Assembly (NCBI GenBank): GCA_030645815.1
Contig: JAUSMW010000130.1
Coordinates: 1 to 58,659 of the forward strand
Origin: Candidatus Saccharimonadota bacterium
GTDB taxonomy: Bacteria > Patescibacteriota > Saccharimonadia > Saccharimonadales > Saccharimonadaceae
DNA: 58,659 nucleotides
Direction: 5' to 3'
Shown here: positions 34,223 through 42,117 of the stretch, piece after piece
Layout: the number at the start of each line of letters is the position of its first letter
Position numbering within the stretch: the stretch's first letter is position 1
Position numbers and translations under genes: made by a program
The notes under the pieces: generated by a model
The model's database searches: none
What the model saw: the letters and a program-made list of their open reading frames with translations, nothing else
Told to the model about the DNA's origin: nothing

Positions 34223-35938
34223 TTAGACTCGTTCAGGGGCTTCGATGCCCAGTACATTGAGGCCTTGTTTCAATATATCAACATAGTCTGAAACAAGTCT
34301 GAGACGGTTAGCTTCCTCATCGCTACCAATGACATGATTTTTTTCATAAAAACGGTTAAATTCTTGGGAAAGTTCATATAAATATGTACAAATATGATGT
34401 GGTGCTAGCTCGCGAGTCGCATTTTCGATAACCTCTATGTATTCGGTCAATTTTCGCACTAACAAACGTTCAGAATCGTTTAAATTATTGCCAATTTTAT
34501 CACTGGCGGTTTTGGTAGATTTTTCCAAGATAGATCGGCCTCTGGCGTGTGCATATTGTAAATACGGTCCAGAGTTGCCTGAAATACTGACCGACTCATT
34601 CACATCAAATGCGATATCTCCGCCGACGCGATGTTTTAGGAATTCATATTTTATCGCCCCGAGCGTTACTTGCGTATCTACTTCACTATCACCAGTACTT
34701 TGCACTTTTTCTTTCACAGAACTAAGCACATCAACGGCTCTTGTAACATTGCCTAAGCGTGATGACATCTTTTGGCCATCTCCAAAGTTAATTATTCCAT
34801 TTGTTATGTGTGTCATTGTAGCCTCGATGCCGGGCTGTATTTGATCGAGCGCTTTCCAAACAACTTTCATATATTCTCTTTGATCACTACCAGTTATCAG
34901 AACGCGATGCTTAAAGTCATAGTCAGATTTTTCCATCAAGACTAGGCCTAAGTCTTTTGCTTCATATGTTGGTAAACCTTCGCCAGTAATGAAGACCCTG
35001 GTATGTAGACCAAAATCTTCACCTTTGAATACAGTTGCATCTTGAGATTTTGCGAAAACACCTTTTTCTAGATATTCATTAACCGTTTGTAAACCTAGTT
35101 CTTCTGTTGAGCTCTCTGGATAATATTTTTCGAACTCATCAACGCGAATTTGTTTATAAAAATCAACGAAATAATCCTTGCTCCACTGGCGGCATGTAAA
35201 ATATAGTTTACATATTGTATCGCTACCGACGCTAATACTGCCCTCTAGAAGGATGGTCTCGTGTTTAATAGAATCTCCTTCTCTAGCAATTTTATACACA
35301 AGCCTATTGATCTGATCTGTAGCCGTTTTTGCTTGCTGTTCGTATTCATACTGCTTTGAACCACTAACGTAAAAATCGCTAATAAAGGTCGGGCGCTGAG
35401 ATTTGTCGATGTCGTCGAGAAGTTTCGCGCTCTCATCACCATGTTGCTGCAAGACACCGTAGATAAACTTTGCTACATGCAGTCCCACATCTCCACCAAA
35501 ATTAGTTCTATGCACTATTGCTCCAGCACGCTCTGCTAGTCTTGCTATGACATCACCCAGAATAGTTTGGTACAAGTGCCCTGTATGTAGCTCTTTGAAA
35601 TAATTTGGACATGAATATTCTACAACCCAAGATTGGCCGCTCAAAGAATCGACTGGCTTTTGATTTATTAATTTCGATAATGCATCATTTTTTAGAGTAA
35701 TATTGATAAAGCCAGGACCGGCGACTTCAACTTTTTCAATGCTGTCATTTTCAACTAGTTTTTGAGTTAGTTCTTCTGCAATTTCGCGTGGTTTTTTACC
35801 TAGTTTTTTAGACAGCTGTAACGCAACATTTGAACTGAAATCACCAAATTGTGGCTCTGGCATATTTAATTCGACTGAAACTTCCTGGTCAAATAAATCT
35901 TTGACGCTGCTTTCAATAGCTAATTTTATATCATTCAT
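34223..35938 (-). CDS. argS: Arginyl-tRNA synthetase
   Basis: The 571-residue class I enzyme shows the N-terminal Add1 domain (PQFGDFSSNVALQLSK), HTGHL as HIGH motif, the Rossmann fold, KMSSRLGN as KMSKS and the C-terminal DALR anticodon-binding domain. I use ATG 35938; the in-frame TTG at 35947 overlaps the TATAAT and cannot be in the transcript. The ATG is 8 nt after an extended -10, giving a leaderless mRNA. Confidence 0.95.
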   Translation of the reverse strand: MNDIKLAIESSVKDLFDQEVSVELNMPEPQFGDFSSNVALQLSKKLGKKPREIAEELTQKLVENDSIEKVEVAGPGFINITLKNDALSKLINQKPVDSLSGQSWVVEYSCPNYFKELHTGHLYQTILGDVIARLAERAGAIVHRTNFGGDVGLHVAKFIYGVLQQHGDESAKLLDDIDKSQRPTFISDFYVSGSKQYEYEQQAKTATDQINRLVYKIAREGDSIKHETILLEGSISVGSDTICKLYFTCRQWSKDYFVDFYKQIRVDEFEKYYPESSTEELGLQTVNEYLEKGVFAKSQDATVFKGEDFGLHTRVFITGEGLPTYEAKDLGLVLMEKSDYDFKHRVLITGSDQREYMKVVWKALDQIQPGIEATMTHITNGIINFGDGQKMSSRLGNVTRAVDVLSSVKEKVQSTGDSEVDTQVTLGAIKYEFLKHRVGGDIAFDVNESVSISGNSGPYLQYAHARGRSILEKSTKTASDKIGNNLNDSERLLVRKLTEYIEVIENATRELAPHHICTYLYELSQEFNRFYEKNHVIGSDEEANRLRLVSDYVDILKQGLNVLGIEAPERV

Positions 35939-35946
35939 TATGCTCA

Positions 35947-35955
35947 ATTATAACA
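35947..35955 (-). promoter_or_regulatory. Leaderless extended -10 promoter of argS
   Basis: TGTTATAAT on the minus strand (35955-35947) lies 8 nt before the ATG. It is identical to the dnaG element and follows the terminator at 35963-35990 directly. Confidence 0.75.
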
Positions 35956-35962
35956 GAGGTAA

Positions 35963-35990
35963 TAAAAAAGCAGCTCATAATAGAACTGCT
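35963..35990 (-). terminator. Terminator of the pyrG-side unit
   Basis: On the minus strand AGCAGTTC/GAGCTGCT (35990-35983 with 35976-35969) forms an 8-pair stem with loop TATTAT, followed by six T (35968-35963). It ends the transcript of the 36010-36201 gene. Confidence 0.8.
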
Positions 35991-36009
35991 CTTTTATCCC
36001 ACAACTTGC

Positions 36010-36201
36010 TTACTTGAAGGTTTGAACAAATATCCAAACAGTAAACGCTACTAGTACAAAGAAGATTCCTAGTCCAATTGGGCTTCCCCAGCTGAACCAG
36101 CTTCCCCATGCACGCCAGTTTTTTTGTGTTTGCAACCACACATCCATATCTTCCTTGTGCTTGTTATGGATGTCCGAGATTGTTTTTTTATCTTGAGCCA
36201 T
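36010..36201 (-). CDS. Small single-pass membrane protein
   Basis: The 63-residue protein begins MAQDKKTISDIHNKHKE, has an aromatic stretch (WLQTQKNWRAWGSWFSWGS) and a C-terminal membrane helix (IGLGIFFVLVAFTVWIFVQTF). AGGAG precedes ATG 36201; the longer frame from 36246 has none. The seven Trp/Phe near the membrane face suggest an interfacial helix. It ends before a clear terminator. No family is recognised. Confidence 0.7.
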   Translation of the reverse strand: MAQDKKTISDIHNKHKEDMDVWLQTQKNWRAWGSWFSWGSPIGLGIFFVLVAFTVWIFVQTFK

Positions 36202-36222
36202 AGTATATTCTCCTATTTTTCG

Positions 36223-36248
36223 CTTTGTTGTTCGACCTATCAACAAAG
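36223..36248 (-). repeat. Inverted repeat before the 63-residue gene
   Basis: Perfect 8-nt arms CTTTGTTG and CAACAAAG (36223-36230 and 36241-36248) flank a 10-nt loop, 8-9 nt upstream of the AGGAG. It also covers the stop of the 36-codon ORF. It could be an RNA hairpin controlling translation or an operator. Confidence 0.5.
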
Positions 36249-36350
36249 CCGAAGTTTGTATTGGTTATACTTGCCCTCACTAGTTATCGCTGCGACAAAT
36301 CTTCGGTAAAACGCGCGGTTAGCTTGATAAATGGCAACCAAATTCACCAT
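36240..36350 (-). CDS. Possible 36-residue protein after pyrG
   Basis: The ORF starts ATG at 36350, 20 nt after the pyrG stop, with GAGG 7 nt upstream, and ends TGA at 36240. The peptide begins MVNLVAIYQANRAFYRRF and ends with KLRLC; it is basic and aromatic. There is no independent promoter, so it would be part of the pyrG transcript, which continues into the 63-residue membrane protein. Coding evidence is limited to the SD and spacing. Confidence 0.35.
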   Translation of the reverse strand: MVNLVAIYQANRAFYRRFVAAITSEGKYNQYKLRLC

Positions 36351-36370
36351 TACTATACCTCTTTTATGTG

Positions 36371-37975
36371 TTATTTACTAGCTTTTGCCGCTTTGATGAG
36401 ACCTGTGAATAGTGGATGCGGCCTATGAGGGCGGGATTTAAATTCGGGATGTGCCTGTGTCGCAATAAAAAATGGATGATTTTTTGCTTCAACAAATTCG
36501 ACTAAACGGCCGTCTGGTGATTCACCACTAATCACTAAACCACCTTTTGTAATATCATCCTCGTATGCTCTATTAACCTCATAACGATGACGGTGTCGTT
36601 CAATAATTTCTGATGTGCCATATAGTTTTGCAACTTTTGAACCCTTGGCTAGCGTAGCCTCGTAATTACCAAGCCGCATTGTGCCACCGGTTGCTTGTTT
36701 ACCCGCTTGGCTAGGCATCAAATATATAGCTTGGCTTTTGGACTTGTCATCAATTTCTGCGCTGGTAGCATTTTTTACTCCACCTGCTCTGGCTGCTGCA
36801 ATAACTGCAACTTGCAAGCCTAGGCAAAGACCTAGATACGGCTTGTTGTTATCAAGCGCCCAGCCAGCAGCTGCAATTTTACCTTCAACTCCACGAGTAC
36901 CAAACCCGCCTGGCACTAATATTGCATCATATGTATTCAAGCTACTTAAATTTTTCTGTATCTTCTCGGCATCAACCCAGCTAAATTCTAAATCGACAGC
37001 TTCGTGCCAGGCAGCAATTTTCAAGGATTCCAGTACGGAATAATAAGTATCTTCGTTATCCAAATATTTAGCGACGATGCCAACACGTATTTTTTTATCA
37101 TATGATTTGGTAGCTTTGTCTGAAATATCATCCCATATTTTCATATTTGGCTTTCTCACAGGCAAGCCTAGTTTTTTCAACAATAACTGCGCAACTTTTT
37201 GTTTTTCTAAGGTCAACGGCACTTGGTAAATACTTTTGGCGTTTGGCAATGGCACTACGGCTTCCTTAGCTACGCCACCAAACATACTAATTTTGCTCAG
37301 TGCGCCATCAGACAATGGATAGTCAGATCTCGCCCCAATAATATCGGGCATTATGCCGAAGCTACGCAAATCACGCATGGCATTTTGGGCTGGTTTTGTT
37401 TTTAACTCTTTGCTAGTCAAAAGATATGGCACATACAGCACATGCACAAATATACAATTATCACGCCCTATACGTGCAGCAAACTCACGAAAAGCCTCCA
37501 TATACGCTACACTCTCGTAGTCACCAACAGTTCCACCTAGTTCAATGATATGCACGTCGCTGCCGCTGCCAGATTGTTCAATCTCGTTCTGTATCGCGTC
37601 TGTAAAGTGAGGAATCATCTGTACAGTTTTGCCTAGAAACTTACCATCGCGCTCTGCCTGAATAAGGTCTCGATATACTCGGCCAGCTAGTGTTGCACTA
37701 TCTTTTGTCAGTTCAATGTCCAAAAACCTCTCATAATGACCGAGGTCTAAATCAATTTCAGTACCATCTTTTGTAACAAAACATTCGCCGTGTTCAGCAG
37801 GGTTGAGTGTACCAGCATCTACATTCAAATATGCTTCACATTTTTGTACAGAGACGTTTAGACCTCGCGCTTTTAAAACAGCGCCGATAGATGCGGCGGT
37901 TATACCCTTGCCCACTCCCGAGAGTACACCCCCTGTCACGAAAATATATTTGCGACGTTCATGGGGTTTATTCAT
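36371..37975 (-). CDS. pyrG: CTP synthase
   Basis: PyrG aminates UTP to CTP using glutamine. The 534-residue protein has the amidoligase domain (KYIFVTGGVLSGVGKGITAA; AEHGECFVTKDG) and the class I glutaminase domain with PGGFGTRG, nucleophile Cys in YLGLCLGLQ and the catalytic His-Pro-Glu (QAHPEFKSRP). ATG 37975 is the correct start; a longer frame runs antisense through tRNA-Ser and is spurious. No SD is visible; a TACAAT lies 8 nt upstream (37989-37984), so this may be another leaderless gene, with weaker support. Confidence 0.96.
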   Translation of the reverse strand: MNKPHERRKYIFVTGGVLSGVGKGITAASIGAVLKARGLNVSVQKCEAYLNVDAGTLNPAEHGECFVTKDGTEIDLDLGHYERFLDIELTKDSATLAGRVYRDLIQAERDGKFLGKTVQMIPHFTDAIQNEIEQSGSGSDVHIIELGGTVGDYESVAYMEAFREFAARIGRDNCIFVHVLYVPYLLTSKELKTKPAQNAMRDLRSFGIMPDIIGARSDYPLSDGALSKISMFGGVAKEAVVPLPNAKSIYQVPLTLEKQKVAQLLLKKLGLPVRKPNMKIWDDISDKATKSYDKKIRVGIVAKYLDNEDTYYSVLESLKIAAWHEAVDLEFSWVDAEKIQKNLSSLNTYDAILVPGGFGTRGVEGKIAAAGWALDNNKPYLGLCLGLQVAVIAAARAGGVKNATSAEIDDKSKSQAIYLMPSQAGKQATGGTMRLGNYEATLAKGSKVAKLYGTSEIIERHRHRYEVNRAYEDDITKGGLVISGESPDGRLVEFVEAKNHPFFIATQAHPEFKSRPHRPHPLFTGLIKAAKASK

Positions 37976-38003
37976 GTATATTAATTGTACAGTAAAGTGT
38001 TTG

Positions 38004-38031
38004 TTGGTGCTATTGTAGTTTAGTCTATAAT
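38004..38031 (+). promoter_or_regulatory. Promoter of tRNA-Ser
   Basis: TTGGTG (38004-38009), 16 nt, TATAAT (38026-38031), about 11 nt before the mature tRNA 5' end. Confidence 0.7.
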
Positions 38032-38042
38032 GACGTGTGTAT

Positions 38043-38134
38043 GGAGAGGTGTCCGAGTGGTTGAAGGAGCACGCTTGGAAAGCGTGTATGCGCAGCGATG
38101 CGTATCGAGGGTTCGAATCCCTCTCTCTCCGCCA
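38043..38134 (+). tRNA. tRNA-Ser (GGA)
   Basis: A complete class II tRNA with acceptor GGAGAGG/TCTCTCC (one G-T pair), anticodon stem CACGC/GCGTG enclosing loop TTGGAAA (anticodon GGA), a long variable arm, T arm GAGGG-TTCGAAT-CCCTC and discriminator G. The 3' CCA is encoded (38132-38134). It reads UCC and UCU codons. Confidence 0.97.
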
Positions 38135-38141
38135 CAATATT

Positions 38142-38171
38142 TTGTGATTTTGTTTGTAAATATTATATAAT
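38142..38171 (+). promoter_or_regulatory. Leaderless promoter of the 38178 gene
   Basis: TTGTGA (38142-38147), 18 nt, TATAAT (38166-38171), then 6 nt to the ATG. No SD. It starts just 8 nt after the tRNA. Confidence 0.75.
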
Positions 38172-38177
38172 TTGTAA

Positions 38178-39047
38178 ATGAACAACAGGTATGAAACCAG
38201 ATTTGATACTTTCAAAAAACGTATAAAACTTCCGGGCAGTTTGTTTGGCTTTGTACCAGGTTTTGTTGTCAGAAACAAGATACGTAATCTTGACCCTATA
38301 GAGGATGAACGACAGCATTTCAGATTGACACATGAAACGCTTTATTCTAACCAGCTAATGGCAAAGGCTTTTCCTGGTGTTATATTTGCAGTCGCCGCTA
38401 CGATTCCGTCAATTGCTGAAAAATTAGATAATGCCTCACCTACCAACGTCACAAACGATGCAAAAAAACGTAATGCAAAGATGATGCACTCGTTTGGTAG
38501 AACCATTGACGAAAATCAGAATATTTCAGACAAAGAGTCTAAACGATTGGGCAAGATTCATGCCGCAATGAATCTCAAACCTGATGATATGCAATTTGTC
38601 ATTGATTTGATGAGTATTACAGAAAGGAAGATGTTAGCAAAATTTGGCTCGCCAGAAATGGAGCCACACTTTCAGGAAGCAATAATCAATAGGTGGACGA
38701 CATTGGGTGAGAAAATGGGTGTTCCAAAAAATGATAGAACCGCTCAAGAAATAGAACAGTCTGTCGATGATTACATTCGTGATAACGGAGACTACACACA
38801 AGCCGGCCATAACGTGGCTGTTGCATTGTTAGAAGATTTCGCAAACAGTTTTTCACGACCTAGACTGCAAAATGTAGCTAGTGAATTCTTTTTGTCTATG
38901 CTAAACGGAAATGTACGGCGGACTTTGGACCTAAAAGAGCCTACGAAAACCGGAAAAATTGCAGCAAAAATCGTAAATCGTGCATATATCGCTAGCACAC
39001 CTCTTCGCTTTGTCCGTACAAAACCTTGGACAGACTTTCAACCATAG
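38178..39047 (+). CDS. Possible MpaB/DUF2236-like protein
   Basis: The 289-residue, mostly helical protein has no signal peptide. Its layout recalls the MpaB/DUF2236 (rubber oxygenase Lcp-like) family: an Arg/His entry (ERQHFRLTHE), a helix ending in a KIHAAMN-type Ile-His motif, a long helical middle and an end with basic residues (STPLRFVRTKPW). The match is by eye only and could be wrong. If right, it might be a haem-dependent oxygenase, which would be unusual in a fermentative reduced genome. Its mRNA is predicted to be leaderless. Confidence 0.55.
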   Translation: MNNRYETRFDTFKKRIKLPGSLFGFVPGFVVRNKIRNLDPIEDERQHFRLTHETLYSNQLMAKAFPGVIFAVAATIPSIAEKLDNASPTNVTNDAKKRNAKMMHSFGRTIDENQNISDKESKRLGKIHAAMNLKPDDMQFVIDLMSITERKMLAKFGSPEMEPHFQEAIINRWTTLGEKMGVPKNDRTAQEIEQSVDDYIRDNGDYTQAGHNVAVALLEDFANSFSRPRLQNVASEFFLSMLNGNVRRTLDLKEPTKTGKIAAKIVNRAYIASTPLRFVRTKPWTDFQP

Positions 39048-39079
39048 CAACAGTTGTTATTTGCACTATATAATTCTCA

Positions 39080-39109
39080 TTGCATAAAATACCCCACCAC
39101 CGCTATAAT
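39080..39109 (+). promoter_or_regulatory. Promoter of the ABC exporter operon
   Basis: TTGCAT (39080-39085), 18 nt, TATAAT (39104-39109). The leader is about 30 nt and has only a weak GAGA before the ATG. Confidence 0.6.
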
Positions 39110-39145
39110 AATAGTGACTATAAACAACTAAACTGCGAGAAATTA

Positions 39146-39979
39146 ATGACACCGAAAACCCCACCACCGGTGATAAAACTGAAAGGCCTGCACAAAAGCT
39201 ATGGTTATGGCGATGCAGCTACAAGTGCACTCGACGGTATGGACTTAACAATTAACAAGGGTGAGTTTGTTGCAATAATGGGACCTAGTGGATGTGGTAA
39301 AACAACGTTGCTGAATATTTTGGGATTACTGGACAAGCCAACTGACGGAGAGTATGAACTTAGTGGTGAACCAGTTGATGCTATTTCTCAGAGCCGTCGA
39401 GCACAAATCCGTCGTGAACAAATCGGCTTTGTATTTCAAAGTTTCAACCTATTGCCTCGTCAAACCGTTATCGAGAACGTTGCACTGCCGTTAATTTATA
39501 GCGGTCAAACACATACATCACGGCTTATGGCTGCCAGTAAAACTTTACGTCTGTTTCATCTACAAAATCGTGAATATTATATGCCGCATCAGCTATCTGG
39601 TGGTCAGATGCAGCGTGTGGCAATCGCCCGTGCACTAGTTAACCAACCATCAATCATTTTAGCTGATGAGCCAACTGGTAATTTAGATAGTAAATCTAGT
39701 GAGATAATCATGCAAGAACTCAGCGAAATACATAATCGTGGCAATACTATCATCATGGTAACGCACAACTCTCGCCTGACTTCGTATGCTGATCGAATAA
39801 TCTATATGTTGGACGGCCGTATTGATACCGACAGCAAAGTTGTGCCAAAAAAACCGGACCTGGCTGCCAAAATACCTCTCAGCGCAAAACGACGAAAAGT
39901 TAATGCAAGTAAGAAGAAGTCTACTAAAGCCAAACCAGCAGTCAAAAAGGTATCAAAGAAAAAGGTAGTTAAAAAATGA
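39146..39979 (+). CDS. MacB/LolD-type ABC transporter ATPase
   Basis: The 277-residue ATPase begins MTPKTPPPVIKLKGLHKSYG and shows Walker A GPSGCGKTTLL, Q-loop, signature LSGGQMQRVAIARAL, Walker B ILADEPTGNLDS and the H-loop His in MVTHN. The last about 40 residues are a Lys/Ala-rich tail (KKKSTKAKPAVKK) not typical of the family, like that of S20 here. It overlaps the permease start by 4 nt (ATGA). The pair probably exports a peptide or lipoprotein; substrate unknown. ATG 39146 is preferred to the upstream start at 39080, which overlaps the promoter. Confidence 0.92.
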   Translation: MTPKTPPPVIKLKGLHKSYGYGDAATSALDGMDLTINKGEFVAIMGPSGCGKTTLLNILGLLDKPTDGEYELSGEPVDAISQSRRAQIRREQIGFVFQSFNLLPRQTVIENVALPLIYSGQTHTSRLMAASKTLRLFHLQNREYYMPHQLSGGQMQRVAIARALVNQPSIILADEPTGNLDSKSSEIIMQELSEIHNRGNTIIMVTHNSRLTSYADRIIYMLDGRIDTDSKVVPKKPDLAAKIPLSAKRRKVNASKKKSTKAKPAVKKVSKKKVVKK

Positions 39980-41208
39980 GGTCATTTACAAACGCCAATA
40001 TTGCAGTTGATAGTTTACGCAACTCTCGCACACGAACAAACATGACAATGCTCGGTATTATTATTGGCGTCGTGAGCATAACGCTAATTTTGTCATTGGG
40101 CGAAAGTATCCGCCAATCTAGCATCAACCAAGTTAACCAACTAGGAAATAATTTAATCGTTGTACGCCCTGGCGGCTCGCAAGCAGGCTCGCTAACCGAA
40201 AATAATTTGTTCAGCCTTAGCCCTATAGCACCATATGCCACCACTACCCTGCAAGAACGTGACGTCAAAACTTTGGCAAAACAAAATAACGTCACAAGCG
40301 TGACACCACTGATGCTAATCAATGGCAGTATTGATCAAAACCAAAGGGCTAGCGAACAAGCGTCAATATTAGCAACAACACCTAGCTTTGCTACCACTTT
40401 AAAGTTAGAACCTAGTAATGGGCAGTTCATAGACGAAGAGACAAATAGTGACACCGTTGTAATCGGTCAACAATTAGCCATAGATATGTATGGTACAGAC
40501 CAGATTTTAGGAAAAAGATTAAAAATTAGAGGTATTGAACACACCATCATCGGAGTTTTACAGCGTACTAATCAACCAATCGGTATTAGCGGTGTCGACA
40601 TAGACCACTCGGCAATCATCAGTATCGAGGACGGAAAATCATTTAACCAAGGTGTTGCCCAAATACAACAAATATTGATAGTCCCTATTAGCAATGCAGC
40701 AAAACAAAGTGTCATAAATAATTCTAGAAAAATATTAACCAAACAACACAATGGCGAAAAAGATTTCCAAGTTATGGCTGGTGAAGATGCTGTGTTGGTA
40801 TCGAAGAACTTTTATAAATTTATCACAACCCTAACCGCTATCGTTGCTGGCATATCGCTAGTTGTTGGAGGTGTTGGAATCATGAATATCATGTTGGTAG
40901 CCGTAGCCGAAAGAACGCGCGAAATTGGAATACGAAAAAGTTTAGGTGCTAGCAATCGTCATATCATGTGGCAGTTCTTGATAGAAGCACTAATAATTAG
41001 TGTCGTCGGAGGCATAATAGGCATTATCATCGCTATAGCTGCAGCTTTATTTATAGGATTGATGTTAGGTCTCACGCCAATTGTCAGTTTGCAAGTTATG
41101 GCAATATCTCTAGGATTATCTGTGTGTGTAGGTGTCATATTCGGCCTTGGGCCAGCTATACGCGCATCAATGAAAGACCCTATCGAGGCACTGCGCGAAC
41201 AAAACTAA
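39976..41208 (+). CDS. MacB/FtsX-type ABC permease
   Basis: The 410-residue permease has one N-terminal membrane helix (MLGIIIGVVSITLILSL), a large extracytoplasmic MacB_PCD domain (about 60-280) and three C-terminal helices with the FtsX signature (ERTREIGIRKSLGAS after VVGGVGIMNIMLV). With the ATPase it forms a mechanotransmission-type transporter. Its stop overlaps the stop of the convergent 41205-42077 gene by 4 nt. No membrane fusion partner is adjacent. Confidence 0.92.
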   Translation: MRSFTNANIAVDSLRNSRTRTNMTMLGIIIGVVSITLILSLGESIRQSSINQVNQLGNNLIVVRPGGSQAGSLTENNLFSLSPIAPYATTTLQERDVKTLAKQNNVTSVTPLMLINGSIDQNQRASEQASILATTPSFATTLKLEPSNGQFIDEETNSDTVVIGQQLAIDMYGTDQILGKRLKIRGIEHTIIGVLQRTNQPIGISGVDIDHSAIISIEDGKSFNQGVAQIQQILIVPISNAAKQSVINNSRKILTKQHNGEKDFQVMAGEDAVLVSKNFYKFITTLTAIVAGISLVVGGVGIMNIMLVAVAERTREIGIRKSLGASNRHIMWQFLIEALIISVVGGIIGIIIAIAAALFIGLMLGLTPIVSLQVMAISLGLSVCVGVIFGLGPAIRASMKDPIEALREQN

Positions 41209-42077
41209 TCAACGCTATATTCAACTAATACTTTTTCCATATATTTAGTTATTTCTTCATACTGCTCATGACTCAACCCAGGAGCGAGGTGTGTGAGAGA
41301 GTCCTGAGCAGCTAGTGGATGAATAATATAGATATCATCCTCTTGGGCATCAATCTCTAGCATATAAGGTCCATTTCCTACATTAGGCAGTGTCACTTCT
41401 TTATTTTTTTCATCGAGATATTGTATGTTTTTATTGTATGAGATAACCTTCCCTGTTATGGGGTCAATATGAAGTTCAATAACTTCAGTTGGTTTCCTGG
41501 TTTTTGTGACTGACTCGGATCGACCTTTTAATTTAATTATCAAACGATAAATTGGCCACGTACCTTCATAATATGTACTCGCAGATACCTCAAAACTATC
41601 AAATTCACTATCGTCAGTATAATGAAGCTTGAACTCAGTCTGAGCGTGCGTTTCGCGTGCAGCCTCGTTTGAAAGTATCGTCTCGATTGTCTCTGCTAGC
41701 TCGGGTACAAACTCTACAACTCCCAATGAGGCCACGTGCTCACGATACATACCCTCAATTAGTGAGTAATTATCAAATTCCTCGGTCGAGTCATGTTTTT
41801 CAAATTTGTTACCAGTTAGAGCAAGCGCAAGAGCTTCATTATCTGTAGGAACCTCATAATAAATTTTATAATCAACACCTTTTTGTCGCATTGTTTCTAT
41901 CAATCCAGTGATGAGATTTCGCAGTGCTTTTGCGCTAAGATGGTCGATGTCTGAGAGTATTTCAAATTTAGCATGTTCACCATCTGGAAATACACCAGCT
42001 TCGAAATTTTTTCCGTCTTCTAAAGACGCTAATTGAACCTTGAATGGCTCGTGGTCATTAAAACTTGCTTTTGACAT
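41205..42077 (-). CDS. Hypothetical soluble protein
   Basis: The 290-residue protein is acidic, with no signal peptide or membrane segment. It has a mix of strands and helices and contains a repeated pattern of hydrophobic-acidic segments, but no motif I can name. Its promoter lies 10 nt before the ATG, so its mRNA should be nearly leaderless. It is convergent with the permease gene and follows pgi/pmi by 40 nt. Confidence 0.65.
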   Translation of the reverse strand: MSKASFNDHEPFKVQLASLEDGKNFEAGVFPDGEHAKFEILSDIDHLSAKALRNLITGLIETMRQKGVDYKIYYEVPTDNEALALALTGNKFEKHDSTEEFDNYSLIEGMYREHVASLGVVEFVPELAETIETILSNEAARETHAQTEFKLHYTDDSEFDSFEVSASTYYEGTWPIYRLIIKLKGRSESVTKTRKPTEVIELHIDPITGKVISYNKNIQYLDEKNKEVTLPNVGNGPYMLEIDAQEDDIYIIHPLAAQDSLTHLAPGLSHEQYEEITKYMEKVLVEYSVD

Positions 42078-42087
42078 ACGTCTTGAT

Positions 42088-42116
42088 ACTATATAATACT
42101 AAGACTTTTATGTAAA
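42088..42116 (-). promoter_or_regulatory. Near-leaderless promoter of the 41205-42077 gene
   Basis: On the minus strand TTTACA (42116-42111), 17 nt, TATAGT (42093-42088), then 10 nt to the ATG. The expected leader is about three nt. Confidence 0.7.
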
Positions 42117-42117
42117 G

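Noticed and set aside
35939-35947. TTG start at 35947 for argS
   Set aside because: It overlaps the -10 box, so it would not be transcribed from this promoter; the ATG at 35938 fits the family.
37976-38278. A 101-codon upstream extension of pyrG
   Set aside because: It runs antisense through tRNA-Ser and gives the well-known spurious peptide containing RRERDSNPR; family alignment starts at 37975.
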